Below, one piece after another: positions 53,165 through 60,973 of a stretch of 64,000 bases of DNA (position 1 is its first letter; the number at the start of each line of letters is the position of its first letter). The notes below the pieces were generated by a model, which worked only from the letters and a program-made list of their open reading frames with translations, was not told the DNA's origin and made no database searches. The translations under genes and the position numbers were made by a program. The DNA is taken from NCBI GenBank assembly GCA_029939505.1, contig JAOZSV010000002.1, positions 17,741 through 81,740 of the forward strand. The letters are read 5' to 3'. The stretch is from Thiotrichaceae bacterium. GTDB lineage: Bacteria; Pseudomonadota; Gammaproteobacteria; Beggiatoales; Beggiatoaceae.

Positions 53165-53743
53165 ATGCACACACTTCCTGAACTGACATTTGCTAAAAAT
53201 GCTCTGGAGCCACATATTTCCAAAGAAACTTTGGAATATCATCACGGTAAACATCACCAGACTTATGTGACTAATTTGAACAATCTTATCAAGGGGACTG
53301 AATTTGAAAACCTTTCCTTGGAAGAGACGATTCGTAAATCTTCTGGTGGTATTTTCAATAATGCCGCGCAAATCTGGAACCACAGTTTTTATTGGAACTG
53401 TCTCAGCCCACAGGGCGGCGGTGAACCCTCTGGTGCGCTTGCAGAAGCCATTAAGCGAGACTTTGGCTCTTTTGAAAGTTTCAAGGAACAATTTTCCAAA
53501 ACAGCCATCACCACTTTTGGTTCAGGATGGGGTTGGTTGGTGAAAAAACCAAACGGCTCCCTCGCATTGGAAAGTAGCAGCAATGCAGCTACTCCCTTGA
53601 CTGGTGAAAACAAACCTTTGTTGACATGCGATGTCTGGGAACATGCCTATTACATTGATTATCGCAATGCACGCCCTAAGTATGTGGAAGCCTTCTGGAA
53701 TTTGGTGAATTGGGATTTTGTGACGAAAAATTTTGGGGCTTAA
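53165..53743 (+). CDS. sodB: Iron superoxide dismutase
   Basis: SodB converts superoxide to hydrogen peroxide and oxygen in the cytoplasm. The 192-residue protein starts [45 protein letters not shown] (first metal ligand in the ExHHGKHHxxYV helix). It continues with [27 protein letters not shown] (second histidine ligand), [10 protein letters not shown] and [30 protein letters not shown] (Asp and His ligands). The NAAQxWNHxFYW pattern and AxxxFGSGW favour the iron type. It is followed by a superoxide reductase, thiol peroxidase and peroxiredoxin, forming an oxidative-stress cluster. Confidence 0.95.
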   Translation: MHTLPELTFAKNALEPHISKETLEYHHGKHHQTYVTNLNNLIKGTEFENLSLEETIRKSSGGIFNNAAQIWNHSFYWNCLSPQGGGEPSGALAEAIKRDFGSFESFKEQFSKTAITTFGSGWGWLVKKPNGSLALESSSNAATPLTGENKPLLTCDVWEHAYYIDYRNARPKYVEAFWNLVNWDFVTKNFGA

Positions 53744-53830
53744 ACTAAAAGTACAAAGCTAAAGCGTTGTACTCCAAAAAGAGCAAAAAACAATCAGCCT
53801 TCATTTCCCTATAATAAAGTGAGAAATATT

Positions 53831-54250
53831 ATGACCGCTCGAAGAAATTTTATTAAGACAGCATTGACTGTTGCATCAGGCATAGCAATTGGACAAGCGT
53901 CCACCGCTTTTGCTGCGAGTAATGACTCCTCGTGTTCAACGACGGGTATCATCTATACTGCTAAGAACCCAGGAAAATGGGCAGGCAAGGCTGGGGGGCA
54001 TGCGCCAAAAGTCAGCATTGACGGACAAAAAGTCACGATCACGACTGATCACAGCATGAGCGAAAAGCATTATATTGTGCGTCATACTCTGGTTTCTGAA
54101 AACGGAACGGTACTTGGTACCAAGACGTTCTCTTTTTCTGACGATAAGGCGGTTTCAACCTTTGAGTTAGCTGAAGGGCAGAAAGGAAAGTTACAAGCAA
54201 CCAGTTTTTGCAACAAACACGATTTATGGCTAACTGAATTTACTCTTTAA
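53831..54250 (+). CDS. Superoxide reductase (neelaredoxin type) with Tat-like signal
   Basis: Superoxide reductase reduces superoxide to peroxide at a mononuclear iron site. The mature part shows the expected ligands: GKAGGHAPKVSIDG, TTDHSMSEKHYIVRHTLVSENG, and the C-terminal ATSFCNKHDLWLTEFTL (Cys and His of the Fe(His)4Cys centre). The N-terminus TARRNFIKTALTVASGIAIGQASTAFAAS is a twin-arginine-like signal with an AFA cleavage site, suggesting export in folded form. The track start GTG 53819 adds MRNI; I prefer ATG 53831. SOR next to sodB is unusual, since most aerobes use one or the other, and periplasmic export would explain the pair. Confidence 0.85.
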   Translation: MTARRNFIKTALTVASGIAIGQASTAFAASNDSSCSTTGIIYTAKNPGKWAGKAGGHAPKVSIDGQKVTITTDHSMSEKHYIVRHTLVSENGTVLGTKTFSFSDDKAVSTFELAEGQKGKLQATSFCNKHDLWLTEFTL

Positions 54251-54265
54251 CAAAAGGAAAAAACA

Positions 54266-54769
54266 ATGGCAGACGTAACTTTAAAGGGCAATACTTGTCA
54301 TACCAATGGCACTTTACCTGCTGTAGGCAGTGTCGCACCCGATTTCAATAGCCTGATTGATGGCAAGTTGGCTGAAGTGACTTTAAGCAGCTATGCGGGC
54401 AAGAGAAAATTGCTGAATATCGTTCCCAGTTTGGACACCCCGACTTGTGCCAGCTCTACTCGTAAGTTCAACGAGAAGGCTTCACAACTGAAGGATACGG
54501 TGGTACTGGTGATTTCTGCCGATTTACCCTTTGCACAGGGCCGTTTTTGTACGGCAGAAGGATTGGAAAACGTCATTCCTTTATCTCTGATGCGTTCCAA
54601 AAAAATGGCCAAAGACTATGGCATGTTATTGGTAGATGGACCACTTGAAGGAATCAGTGGTCGCGCAGTGGTCGCTCTTGACAAAGATAATAAGGTGATC
54701 TACACCCAACTGGTCGGCGAAATTACCGAAGAACCTGATTATGAAAGTGCTTTAGTCGCTTTAGGTTAA
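54266..54769 (+). CDS. tpx: Thiol peroxidase Tpx
   Basis: Tpx reduces hydrogen peroxide and lipid peroxides using thioredoxin. The 167-residue protein has VTLKGNTCHTNGTLPAVGSVAPDF, the peroxidatic cysteine in VPSLDTPTCASSTRKFNE (Cys61), the resolving cysteine in FAQGRFCTAEGLENVIPLSLMR (Cys95) and the usual C-terminus LVGEITEEPDYESAL. The CxxS...C arrangement is that of atypical 2-Cys Tpx enzymes. It starts 15 bases after the superoxide reductase stop with a clear aaaggaaaa site, so the two are probably one transcript. Confidence 0.95.
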   Translation: MADVTLKGNTCHTNGTLPAVGSVAPDFNSLIDGKLAEVTLSSYAGKRKLLNIVPSLDTPTCASSTRKFNEKASQLKDTVVLVISADLPFAQGRFCTAEGLENVIPLSLMRSKKMAKDYGMLLVDGPLEGISGRAVVALDKDNKVIYTQLVGEITEEPDYESALVALG

Positions 54770-54960
54770 TCAGATAAGTACCTCTGCATATCGTATTAAA
54801 AAACAGCGTTTTTTCAAAAAACTCTGTTTATGAACGACGAATAAAAATGGAGTCCAACGCTTCAGCTTTGGGCGTTTGTTGGACGGACTGACAAAGCTGT
54901 GATCCCTATTTAATGTCAATCCACTTAATTGGTGGATATTATTCCATAAGAGGTATATAA
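54770..54960 (+). other. Gap between tpx and peroxiredoxin
   Basis: A short hairpin, aacagcgttttttcaaaaaactctgttt (about 54803-54829), is followed by one 'ggagtccaacgcttcagctttggg' unit (about 54850-54873). The clear ribosome-binding site aagaggt precedes the peroxiredoxin ATG. The hairpin might end tpx transcription. Confidence 0.5.
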
Positions 54961-55566
54961 ATGAGTGTATTAGTAGGACGTTCTGCCCCTGATTTCACAG
55001 CCGCTGCCGTATTGGGTAATGGCGAAATTGTTGAACAGTACAACTTATCAGAAACAGTCAAAGGCAAATATACGGTATTGTTTTTCTATCCATTGGACTT
55101 TACCTTTGTCTGTCCAACCGAGCTAATCGCTTTTGATAAGCGTCTCTCTGCTTTTAAAGAACGCAATGTCGAAGTGATTGGTATTTCTGTTGACTCACAG
55201 TTTGTACATAAAGCATGGCGCGATACCCCTGTAGAAAAAGGGGGTATTGGTGCAGTGGGTTATACCTTAGTGGCTGATTTAACACATGCCATCGCTAAAG
55301 CCTATGATGTAGAAACCCCTAATGGTGCAGTGGCTTTTCGTGGCTCATTTTTGATTGACAAGGAAGGCGTTGTACGTCATCAAGTCGTCAATGATTTAGG
55401 GCTTGGACGCAATATTGATGATATGATTCGCATGGTTGACGCTTTGCAATTCAATGAAGAACATGGCGAAGTTTGTCCTGCCGGTTGGAATAAAGGCGAT
55501 GCGGGTATGAAAGGTTCAACAGAAGGTGTTGCTGAATACTTATCAAAACATGCTCAGGAACTCTAA
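54961..55566 (+). CDS. Typical 2-Cys peroxiredoxin (AhpC/Prx1 class)
   Basis: A 201-residue peroxidase with VGRSAPDFTAAAVLGNGEIVE, the peroxidatic site FFYPLDFTFVCPTELIAFDKRL (Cys51), VIGISVDSQFVHKAWRDTPVEKGGIG, and the resolving cysteine in HGEVCPAGWNKGDAGMKGS (Cys172). A C-terminal YLSKHAQEL tail follows. This is the Prx1/AhpC typical 2-Cys form. No AhpF reductase is adjacent, so thioredoxin is the likely partner. It completes the sodB-sor-tpx-prx block. Confidence 0.94.
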   Translation: MSVLVGRSAPDFTAAAVLGNGEIVEQYNLSETVKGKYTVLFFYPLDFTFVCPTELIAFDKRLSAFKERNVEVIGISVDSQFVHKAWRDTPVEKGGIGAVGYTLVADLTHAIAKAYDVETPNGAVAFRGSFLIDKEGVVRHQVVNDLGLGRNIDDMIRMVDALQFNEEHGEVCPAGWNKGDAGMKGSTEGVAEYLSKHAQEL

Positions 55567-56290
55567 GTTTAATGATGAATGATTCAATGATGAATGGTTT
55601 TCGAGGTTTTAGTTTTTTGAAAAAAAACTAAAACCTCGAAATGATGAATTAAATCAATCGCTTTTCGAGGCGAAAGTTTTTTGAAGAAAAACTTTCGCCT
55701 CGACTATTCTGAAAATGCTTATTCAAAGCATTTTCTTCAACCCTTCCTCAACACTTATCCCCAACACCTTCGCAACCGCAGCAGACACGGATTAGCGGTA
55801 TAAACGGATTGATAAACGGATTCTATAAAAATCCGTTGAGACCGTCAATCCGCTATACTAAACCTCTTCAACACTTCCTCAACACTTATCCCCAACACCT
55901 TCGCAACCACAGCGTAGCATCGTTGGTGGCTTGTATACTCCGAACGGGAATAAACTTAACTTTTCTATGCGAATTAAGAGTGAAAATAGGAGTCCAACGC
56001 TTCAGCTTTGGTTATTTTGGAATGCGAATTAAGAGTGAAAATAGGAGTCCAACGCTTCAGCTTTGGTTATTTTGGAATGCGAATTAAGAGTGAAAATAGG
56101 AGTCCAACGCTTCAGCTTTGGGCGGACTAACAAAGCTAAAGCGTTGTACTCCAAATCACAAAGCTAAAGCGTTGTACTCCATTTTTGACAAAGCTAAAGC
56201 ATTCATCATTCACCATTCACCATTCATCATTCATCTTAGGATTAACGATCCTTGATGAAAATGATGAATTGATATCAAAAGGAAAAGCGA
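55567..56290 (+). repeat. Dense repeat region with gene remnants
   Basis: Two hairpins of the TCGAGG family (55600-55640, arm ttttag; 55660-55705, arm gcgaaag) come first. Then, on the minus strand, two copies of a coding remnant read AAVAKVLGISVEEGLKKML-stop (about 55728-55790) and AVVAKVLGISVEEVLKRFSIAD-stop (about 55850-55915). They are separated by an inverted 'aacggattgataaacggattct' repeat. From about 55964 to 56122 there is a tandem, three-copy, 54-base repeat, 'atgcgaattaagagtgaaaataggagtccaacgcttcagctttggttattttgga'. It is followed by three 'caaagctaaagcgttgtactcc' units in the opposite orientation. No intact gene is seen. Confidence 0.7.
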
Positions 56291-57343
56291 ATGACTTCTG
56301 AAAATATCACTCTGTATTTTAAACAGGGAACGAGCGATAAAGTGTATAAAGCCTCTATGGAAGAAGCGGATAACAATTTTGTGGTGAATTTTGCTTATGG
56401 GCGCAGGGGAGCGACGCTCAAAACCGGGACTAAAACGAAAACCCCCGTTGATTATGCTTCCGCCAAGAAGATATACGAAAAACTGGTGGAAAGCAAAACG
56501 TCGAAAGGTTATATGCCCGGCAAAGACGGTTCACAATATGTTCATGCCGACACCGATATGAAAAACACAGGTGTCCAATGTCAATTACTCAACTTTGTTG
56601 AAGAAGCCGTCGCGCTTCAACTCATCAAAGACAGCAAGTGGTGGGCGCAGGAAAAGCTTGACGGGAGGAGAATGCTTATCCACAAAACCGATTCGATAAC
56701 CGCAATCAACAGAAAAGGGCTTTCTATCGGTGCGCCGGATACGATACTCCAAAGTGCGAGTGAAGTTGAACAATCTTACCTCGTCGATGGTGAAGCCGTC
56801 GGGGAACAATTGTTTGTTTTTGACCTCTTGGAAATTGATAATACTGATGTAAAAACAAGAATTTACAAAAAAAGGCTCTCTCAACTCGAAAAATTGGAAT
56901 TTAATGGTTCAATCATCATCGTTGAAACCGCAAAAACCAAAAAAGAGAAACAAGAATTGTATGACAGATTAAAAGCGTCAGGCATGGAGGGCATTGTCTT
57001 CAAAAAACCGTCTGCGCCCTACACTGCTGGCAGACCAAACAGTGGCGGAAACCAGATGAAATTCAAGTTTTATGCCACTGCATCTGTCATTGTCACCTCG
57101 CACAATCAGAAGCGCAGTGTTGCGGTTGCGATTATCGCCGATAAAAAGCAAGTCAACGTGGGAAATGTCACCATCCCACCCAACAAAGAAATACCGGCGG
57201 TTGATTCAATTATTGAAGTTCGGTATCTCTATGCCTATAAGGGCGGTAATCTTTACCAACCCACTTATATTGGTGTGCGGGATGATATTTGTTTTGAAGA
57301 TTGTCTTATCTCACAATTGAAATATAAAAAAGACTATGCTTAA
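56291..57343 (+). CDS. WGR-domain ATP-dependent DNA ligase
   Basis: A 350-residue protein fusing an N-terminal WGR domain (ITLYFKQGTSDKVYKASMEEADNNFVVNFAYGRRGATLKTGTKTKTPVDYASAKKIYEKLVESK) to a small ATP-dependent DNA ligase. Ligase motif I is WWAQEKLDGRRMLI (adenylated lysine, Lys122), motif III VDGEAVGEQLFVFDLL, motif IV MEGIVFKKPSAPYTAGR and motif V QMKFKFYATASVIV. A short OB-fold-like C-terminal part follows. WGR domains bind DNA breaks in PARPs, so a repair function is likely. No Ku or polymerase gene is adjacent. The start ATG has a 'aaaaggaaaagcg' ribosome-binding site. Confidence 0.88.
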   Translation: MTSENITLYFKQGTSDKVYKASMEEADNNFVVNFAYGRRGATLKTGTKTKTPVDYASAKKIYEKLVESKTSKGYMPGKDGSQYVHADTDMKNTGVQCQLLNFVEEAVALQLIKDSKWWAQEKLDGRRMLIHKTDSITAINRKGLSIGAPDTILQSASEVEQSYLVDGEAVGEQLFVFDLLEIDNTDVKTRIYKKRLSQLEKLEFNGSIIIVETAKTKKEKQELYDRLKASGMEGIVFKKPSAPYTAGRPNSGGNQMKFKFYATASVIVTSHNQKRSVAVAIIADKKQVNVGNVTIPPNKEIPAVDSIIEVRYLYAYKGGNLYQPTYIGVRDDICFEDCLISQLKYKKDYA

Positions 57344-57739
57344 TGGTGAATGGTTCTCGATGTTTGAGTTTTTTGAAAAAAAACTCAAACATCGAAATGA
57401 TGTATTAAATCAATCATTTAAAGAAAATTTTAGTTCAGGTAGGCCGTTGCACAGTCTTTATATTGCAACGGCTAAATGTAAAAAGCCATCTGAACTGATA
57501 CAGGAATTTAATGTGATTGTTGACATAGTCATTTTCCAAATCAGTGAAATTAAATATAACCTTATTTGAGTTATTATAACTTAAAATCATTTATATCGTT
57601 TAAAAAGGGAACTAAAGGTGAGGAAAACTGACGAATGTGGTGGGCGAAAAAAAAAGGTGGGTTTCGCTTTACCCACCCTACAATTTAACATAAGCGACGC
57701 TGGCTAAAATTTAACATAAGCGACGTTGGCTAGGACGAT
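57344..57739 (+). other. Intergenic repeats after the ligase gene
   Basis: A hairpin, tcgatgtttgagttttttgaaaaaaaactcaaacatcga (57358-57396), follows the ligase stop. At about 57633-57680 is a gtgggcg...aaaggtgggtttcgctttacccaccctac fragment of the gtagggtgggt palindrome. Then come two direct copies of 'aaatttaacataagcgacg(c/t)tggcta' (about 57682-57733). The 77-residue ORF at 57336 runs through the hairpin and I do not accept it as a gene. Confidence 0.55.
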
Positions 57740-58435
57740 TCATTTTTGTCGGCTTAAAAGAATATTTCCATTTTCTGTCGTTTCATCCCCTGAACCGTAT
57801 GTCTTATTCGGTACTCCGACTGCCCCTGATAAAATTCCGTTTTCCAGTATCATTCTATACTCACGATTTGTACTCCAACTACCATCAAACTCCAAAGCTC
57901 TTACCCTTTTAATCCTAACGAGTTGGCGTGTTATGGTATCAGGGGGAAGGTTATTCAGTGTTTCAGGAGTGAGCCTATCTTCATCAATAAAGCTATCACC
58001 TATCTGATATTGGCTTAAAATATCTCCAGTTACTCTGGCATGAAGATAATCACCACCCACTTCTTCTGGTTCTGAGTGTGTAATTTCACCACCAATGTAA
58101 CCATCTTGAACAACGACCAGTTTCAGTGTAGTCGAATAACTCTTATCATTAATAAGATACTTACCCACCCAAGTTGTATTACGCAGATTTTGTTCCAATT
58201 GTTCTTGGAGAGAAGATTGATTAAGTACACCCAGAATATTGAGGCTATATTCAGGATTTAATGTAAAATCCACACTATAAAACAAGTCACTCCATAAAGG
58301 TTTCACACCGCCTATTGTGACTTTATCTACACTTGATTTTTCAGGAACGATGTAAGCCTTTGAAAAATCAACATCTGCTCCCGCATAAGCATAGGAACTT
58401 AATGCTATGCTTATTGTAAATACCCATTTTTTCAT
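57740..58435 (-). CDS. Exported hypothetical protein
   Basis: About 231 residues with a signal peptide (MKKWVFTISIALSSYAYAGAD). The mature protein contains KAYIVPEKSSVDKVTIGGVKPLWSDLFYSVDFTLNPEYSLNILGVLNQ, then a second half with NTTWVGKYLINDKSYSTTLKLVVVQDGYIGGEITHSEPEEVGGDYLHARVTGDILSQYQIGDSF and REYRMILENGILSGAVGVPNK. The second half looks like a small beta-barrel of the lipocalin-like or extracellular-sensor type. I recognise no named family. The track adds 46 residues upstream; I chose ATG 58435 because it begins the signal peptide. Confidence 0.65.
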   Translation of the reverse strand: MKKWVFTISIALSSYAYAGADVDFSKAYIVPEKSSVDKVTIGGVKPLWSDLFYSVDFTLNPEYSLNILGVLNQSSLQEQLEQNLRNTTWVGKYLINDKSYSTTLKLVVVQDGYIGGEITHSEPEEVGGDYLHARVTGDILSQYQIGDSFIDEDRLTPETLNNLPPDTITRQLVRIKRVRALEFDGSWSTNREYRMILENGILSGAVGVPNKTYGSGDETTENGNILLSRQK

Positions 58436-58602
58436 CAAATTACTCCAATACCCAATTAAGTAGCGAACGTAGGGGGCAGGTAGAGGAACAAAACCCATCT
58501 TTTCAGATAAATGGTGGATTGATCTCACTTCGCGATATTCCACATTTCCACCTGCTACGCTGGCTTTAATCATCAGATATCACATTGCACAGATTATTTA
58601 TT

Positions 58603-58632
58603 TTGAAAAAATACCACTAAATATTGTATAAT
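58603..58632 (+). promoter_or_regulatory. Promoter of HicB-HTH gene, duplicated at 60192
   Basis: TTGAAA (58603-58608), an 18-base spacer and TATAAT (58627-58632) lie in a ~140-base region almost identical to that at 60192-60344. The copies share 'ccactaaatat(t/c)gtataat', 'ctaaaaacagtaggcatt', 'cagcccacttttt' and 'aatcttaaactaatcaagcgacccagagttattaat(g/a)gcctaactcagag'. Conservation of the whole block suggests a real promoter and perhaps an operator. Confidence 0.5.
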
Positions 58633-58774
58633 CCCAAAACACTAAAAACAGTAGGCATTATCACTCAGCCCACTTTTTAAGTTCTCGCATTCTACAGGAT
58701 AATCTTAAACTAATCAAGCGACCCAGAGTTATTAATGGCCTAACTCAGAGTATCTATTTATAAATAAAACTCAG

Positions 58775-59203
58775 ATGAATAGATTACAAGCACTCTATCC
58801 CGCACGGATTTGGTATGAAGACGACGTATATTATGTGCAATTTCTTGATCTTGAGAATGGGTTTACCTTTGGAGAAAACCTGACTCAAGCTAAAGAAATG
58901 GCTGCTGATGTTCTTAATGGTTTATTGGCATCAGCATTAACACATAATGAGCCGATTCCGCTCCCTCAAAAAGCACAAGGTGACAATATTTACCTCATTG
59001 CACCAACCATTCAAGTGCAAGTCGCCCTCTTATTGCGCCTAATTCGAGCGAACTGGCCTGAAGAAAAAATGGCATTAGCAATGGGTGAAACCAAACAAAC
59101 CTATCAAAAAATTGAGCAGAGCTATAAGATTCCGACTTTGTCACAATTACAAGAGATTGCACAGGTTTTTGGCAAAGAGTTAGTTATTGAGTTTAGGGAT
59201 TGA
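58775..59203 (+). CDS. HicB-like antitoxin with C-terminal HTH
   Basis: A 142-residue protein. The first half (YPARIWYEDDVYYVQFLDLENGFTFGENLTQAKEMAADVLNGLLASALTHNEPIPLP) is a HicB-type ferredoxin-like domain. The second half (VQVALLLRLIRANWPEEKMALAMGETKQTYQKIEQSYKIPTLSQLQEIAQVFGKELVIEF) is a helix-turn-helix. Proteins of this build are antitoxins that also repress their own promoter. A HicA toxin is not visible upstream or downstream, so it may be an orphan. The preceding duplicated promoter region supports autoregulation. Confidence 0.8.
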   Translation: MNRLQALYPARIWYEDDVYYVQFLDLENGFTFGENLTQAKEMAADVLNGLLASALTHNEPIPLPQKAQGDNIYLIAPTIQVQVALLLRLIRANWPEEKMALAMGETKQTYQKIEQSYKIPTLSQLQEIAQVFGKELVIEFRD

Positions 59204-59399
59204 ACTAGCTGGTTTCCACTCGTCGGAGTCACTGCCATTAAGTTAAGCCTTGGAGTCCATTCGAGGTTTTAGTTTTTTTTTCAAAAAAACTAAAACCTCG
59301 AATCCTTTAGATTTGGAACTTAATGACATTGACTCGTCGGAGTGGGAACCCATTCCAACAACCCAGAGTTATTAATAGCCTAACTCAGAGAATCTATTT
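59204..59399 (+). repeat. Inverted repeat with nested TCGAGG hairpin
   Basis: Arms ggtttccactcgtcggagtcactgccattaagtt (about 59211-59244) and aacttaatgacattgactcgtcggagtgggaacc (about 59317-59350) are imperfect inverse complements. Inside is the hairpin tcgaggttttagttttttttcaaaaaaactaaaacctcga (about 59260-59300). The nesting again suggests insertion of the smaller repeat into a larger one. Confidence 0.6.
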
Positions 59400-59510
59400 A
59401 TGGAAAAATTACCTAAAAAACTGAAATTTATTCGCTCAGTTAAAAATTGGACACAAGAAGAGGTTGCGAAGAAATTGGGCATTTCCACGTTTAAGTCGAG
59501 GTTTGGTTAG
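59400..59510 (+). pseudogene. Truncated copy of the XRE regulator gene
   Basis: MEKLPKKLKFIRSVKNWTQEEVAKKLGIS is nearly identical to the N-terminus of the intact regulator at 60345, and the 'cccagagttattaatagcctaactcagag' leader precedes it. The similarity ends at about 59489, and the frame then closes as TFKSRFG. The end overlaps the yoeB-like gene on the other strand. It looks like a partial duplication broken by insertion of the toxin-antitoxin pair. Confidence 0.8.
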
Positions 59511-59817
59511 CATTATCGTTCAATTCAGCATCCTTTAATGTTGATTCATCAGGTGGACTTGGATAATGCCCTTTAGCTTGGACAAGATAGATACAGTCAT
59601 CATCAAACCGATATACCAGACGATTTTCTCTATCAATTCGACGTGACCAATATCCTGACCATTCATACTTTAAAGCTTCTGGTTTACCAATACCCGTTTT
59701 AGGTGTTGTACAGATTTGTTCCAACATTCGCTTGATTTTGTTATATCGTTGGTTATCGGTTTGTTTCCAGTTAGCCAACTCTTGTTTAGCATTGAGTGTG
59801 AGTTTCAGTATTCGCAT
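59491..59817 (-). CDS. yoeB: YoeB/Txe-family mRNA interferase toxin
   Basis: A 108-residue RelE-superfamily toxin: LTLNAKQELANWKQTDNQRYNKIKRMLEQICTTPKTGIGKPEALKYEWSGYWSRRIDRENRLVYRFDDDCIYLVQAKGHY. The segment GYWSRRIDRENRLVYR...AKGHY is the YoeB signature, containing the general base and arginines for ribosome-dependent mRNA cleavage. It carries an unusual C-terminal extension (PSPPDESTLKDAELNDNANQTST), probably a readthrough into neighbouring DNA at a recombination joint. Its start overlaps the antitoxin gene by 32 bases, so the true start may be slightly internal. Confidence 0.85.
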   Translation of the reverse strand: MRILKLTLNAKQELANWKQTDNQRYNKIKRMLEQICTTPKTGIGKPEALKYEWSGYWSRRIDRENRLVYRFDDDCIYLVQAKGHYPSPPDESTLKDAELNDNANQTST

Positions 59818-60124
59818 TTTCTATGAATTCATCCAATTGTGCATCTAGGTTCTCTAATTTAACCGTTTCAACTTCACCCGCTTTAAGTTGTTGAATAGAC
59901 TCTCTCAGTCTTTTTATATCAATTCCTTGAGATTGCAAATCGTTTAAATAGGCTTCTTGATTGTTTAGGACATTATCACTTTGCCCAAGAACATAAGATT
60001 GTTGTTCAGCATTTTCGGCGATAATAATAACCGTAACGGTTTGCGTGGCTGGTAATTGTTTCGTCCATGCGGGTGGCAGTTCATTAACTTTGATGTGTTC
60101 TAACGTAATATGAGACATATTCAT
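59786..60124 (-). CDS. Antitoxin partner of YoeB-like toxin
   Basis: A 112-residue acidic protein directly upstream of and overlapping the YoeB gene: SHITLEHIKVNELPPAWTKQLPATQTVTVIIIAENAEQQSYVLGQSDNVLNNQEAYLNDLQSQGIDIKRLRESIQQLKAGEVETVKLENLDAQLDEFIENA. The N-terminal part does not look like the Phd/YefM fold usually paired with YoeB. The C-terminal helical part (LKAGEVETVKLENLDAQLDEFIENA) resembles toxin-neutralising tails. Antitoxin is inferred from position. Start at 60124 or, two codons later, 60118. Confidence 0.6.
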   Translation of the reverse strand: MNMSHITLEHIKVNELPPAWTKQLPATQTVTVIIIAENAEQQSYVLGQSDNVLNNQEAYLNDLQSQGIDIKRLRESIQQLKAGEVETVKLENLDAQLDEFIENANTETHTQC

Positions 60125-60191
60125 TAACTCATGTATCTATATTGGTTGTTATGTTGTCTAAATCAGCAAGCATAGGATTTATTATGGCATT

Positions 60192-60344
60192 TTGAAAAGG
60201 TACCACTAAATATCGTATAATTTCAACAGACTAAAAACAGTAGGCATTCTCATTCAGCCCACTTTTTCAGCCTTTCTTATTTTACAAAATAATCTTAAAC
60301 TAATCAAGCGACCCAGAGTTATTAATAGCCTAACTCAGAGTATT
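60192..60344 (+). promoter_or_regulatory. Duplicated promoter/leader of XRE regulator
   Basis: TTGAAA (60192-60197), an 18-base spacer and TATAAT (60216-60221) are followed by the same leader as at 58603-58755, ending 'cccagagttattaatagcctaactcagagtatt' just before ATG 60345. There is no clear Shine-Dalgarno apart from 'cagag'. A shared operator for the two HTH proteins is possible. Confidence 0.5.
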
Positions 60345-60755
60345 ATGGAAAAATTACCCAAAAAACTGAAATTTATTCGCTCAGTTAAAAATTGGACGCA
60401 AGAAGATGTTGCGGAAAAATTGGGCATATCCATCCATGCCTACGCAAAAATAGAGCGCGGGGAAACGAATGTGAGCCTTTCTAGGCTTGAACAAATTGCT
60501 GAAGTCATGGAAATCGAATTGTCGCAGTTATTTGGTTTGGATGAAAAGAATGTTATAAGTGGTGATAACAATACGCTATGTCAAAATGTGAATTCCCCCT
60601 CAACTGAGCAAATAGAATACAAACATGAATTAGAAAAAGCCAATTTAATGATTGAAGAGCAAGAAAGGGAAATTGATTATTTAAAACAACAGGTTAATGA
60701 TTTGAGAGAAATAAATAACCTATTGAAAAAACAGGAAAAACAAGAATCCAGTTAA
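60345..60755 (+). CDS. XRE-family regulator with C-terminal coiled coil
   Basis: A 136-residue protein. The N-terminal helix-turn-helix (LKFIRSVKNWTQEDVAEKLGISIHAYAKIERGETNVSLSRLEQIAEVMEIELSQLFGL) is a standard Cro/CI-type domain. It is followed by a charged linker and a coiled coil (YKHELEKANLMIEEQEREIDYLKQQVNDLREINNLLKKQEKQ) suitable for dimerisation. A truncated copy lies at 59400. It follows a toxin-antitoxin pair on the opposite strand and probably regulates itself or nearby genes. Confidence 0.82.
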   Translation: MEKLPKKLKFIRSVKNWTQEDVAEKLGISIHAYAKIERGETNVSLSRLEQIAEVMEIELSQLFGLDEKNVISGDNNTLCQNVNSPSTEQIEYKHELEKANLMIEEQEREIDYLKQQVNDLREINNLLKKQEKQESS

Positions 60756-60763
60756 GGGTTATT

Positions 60764-60973
60764 ATGCAGATGACACAAGCCCTCTATTTTCATTTGGAAG
60801 AGATGATGGAGAAAGGTGAACGGTTTCCACCAGCGCGATGTTTGACGGATCACATTGACGAGATTAATACAACTGCTGGTGATTTTTTTACATTTATACC
60901 GATCAATATGAATAAATTGAAACGTGTACAAAATAACTTCTACAATGTTGCTTCAAACCTGACAGGTTTTTAA
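60764..60973 (+). CDS. Doubtful small protein after XRE gene
   Basis: A 69-residue frame, MQMTQALYFHLEEMMEKGERFPPARCLTDHIDEINTTAGDFFTFIPINMNKLKRVQNNFYNVASNLTGF, begins eight bases after the XRE stop. The first 45 residues look coding-like; the end (NLTGF) runs into an 'acctgacaggtttttaaaacctgtca' repeat. I recognise no family. It may be the start of a gene cut off by the repeat. Confidence 0.35.
   Translation: MQMTQALYFHLEEMMEKGERFPPARCLTDHIDEINTTAGDFFTFIPINMNKLKRVQNNFYNVASNLTGF

Noticed and set aside
57336-57569. 77-residue ORF overlapping the end of the ligase gene
   Set aside because: It reads through a dispersed TCGA-type hairpin. The remaining part has no recognisable pattern.
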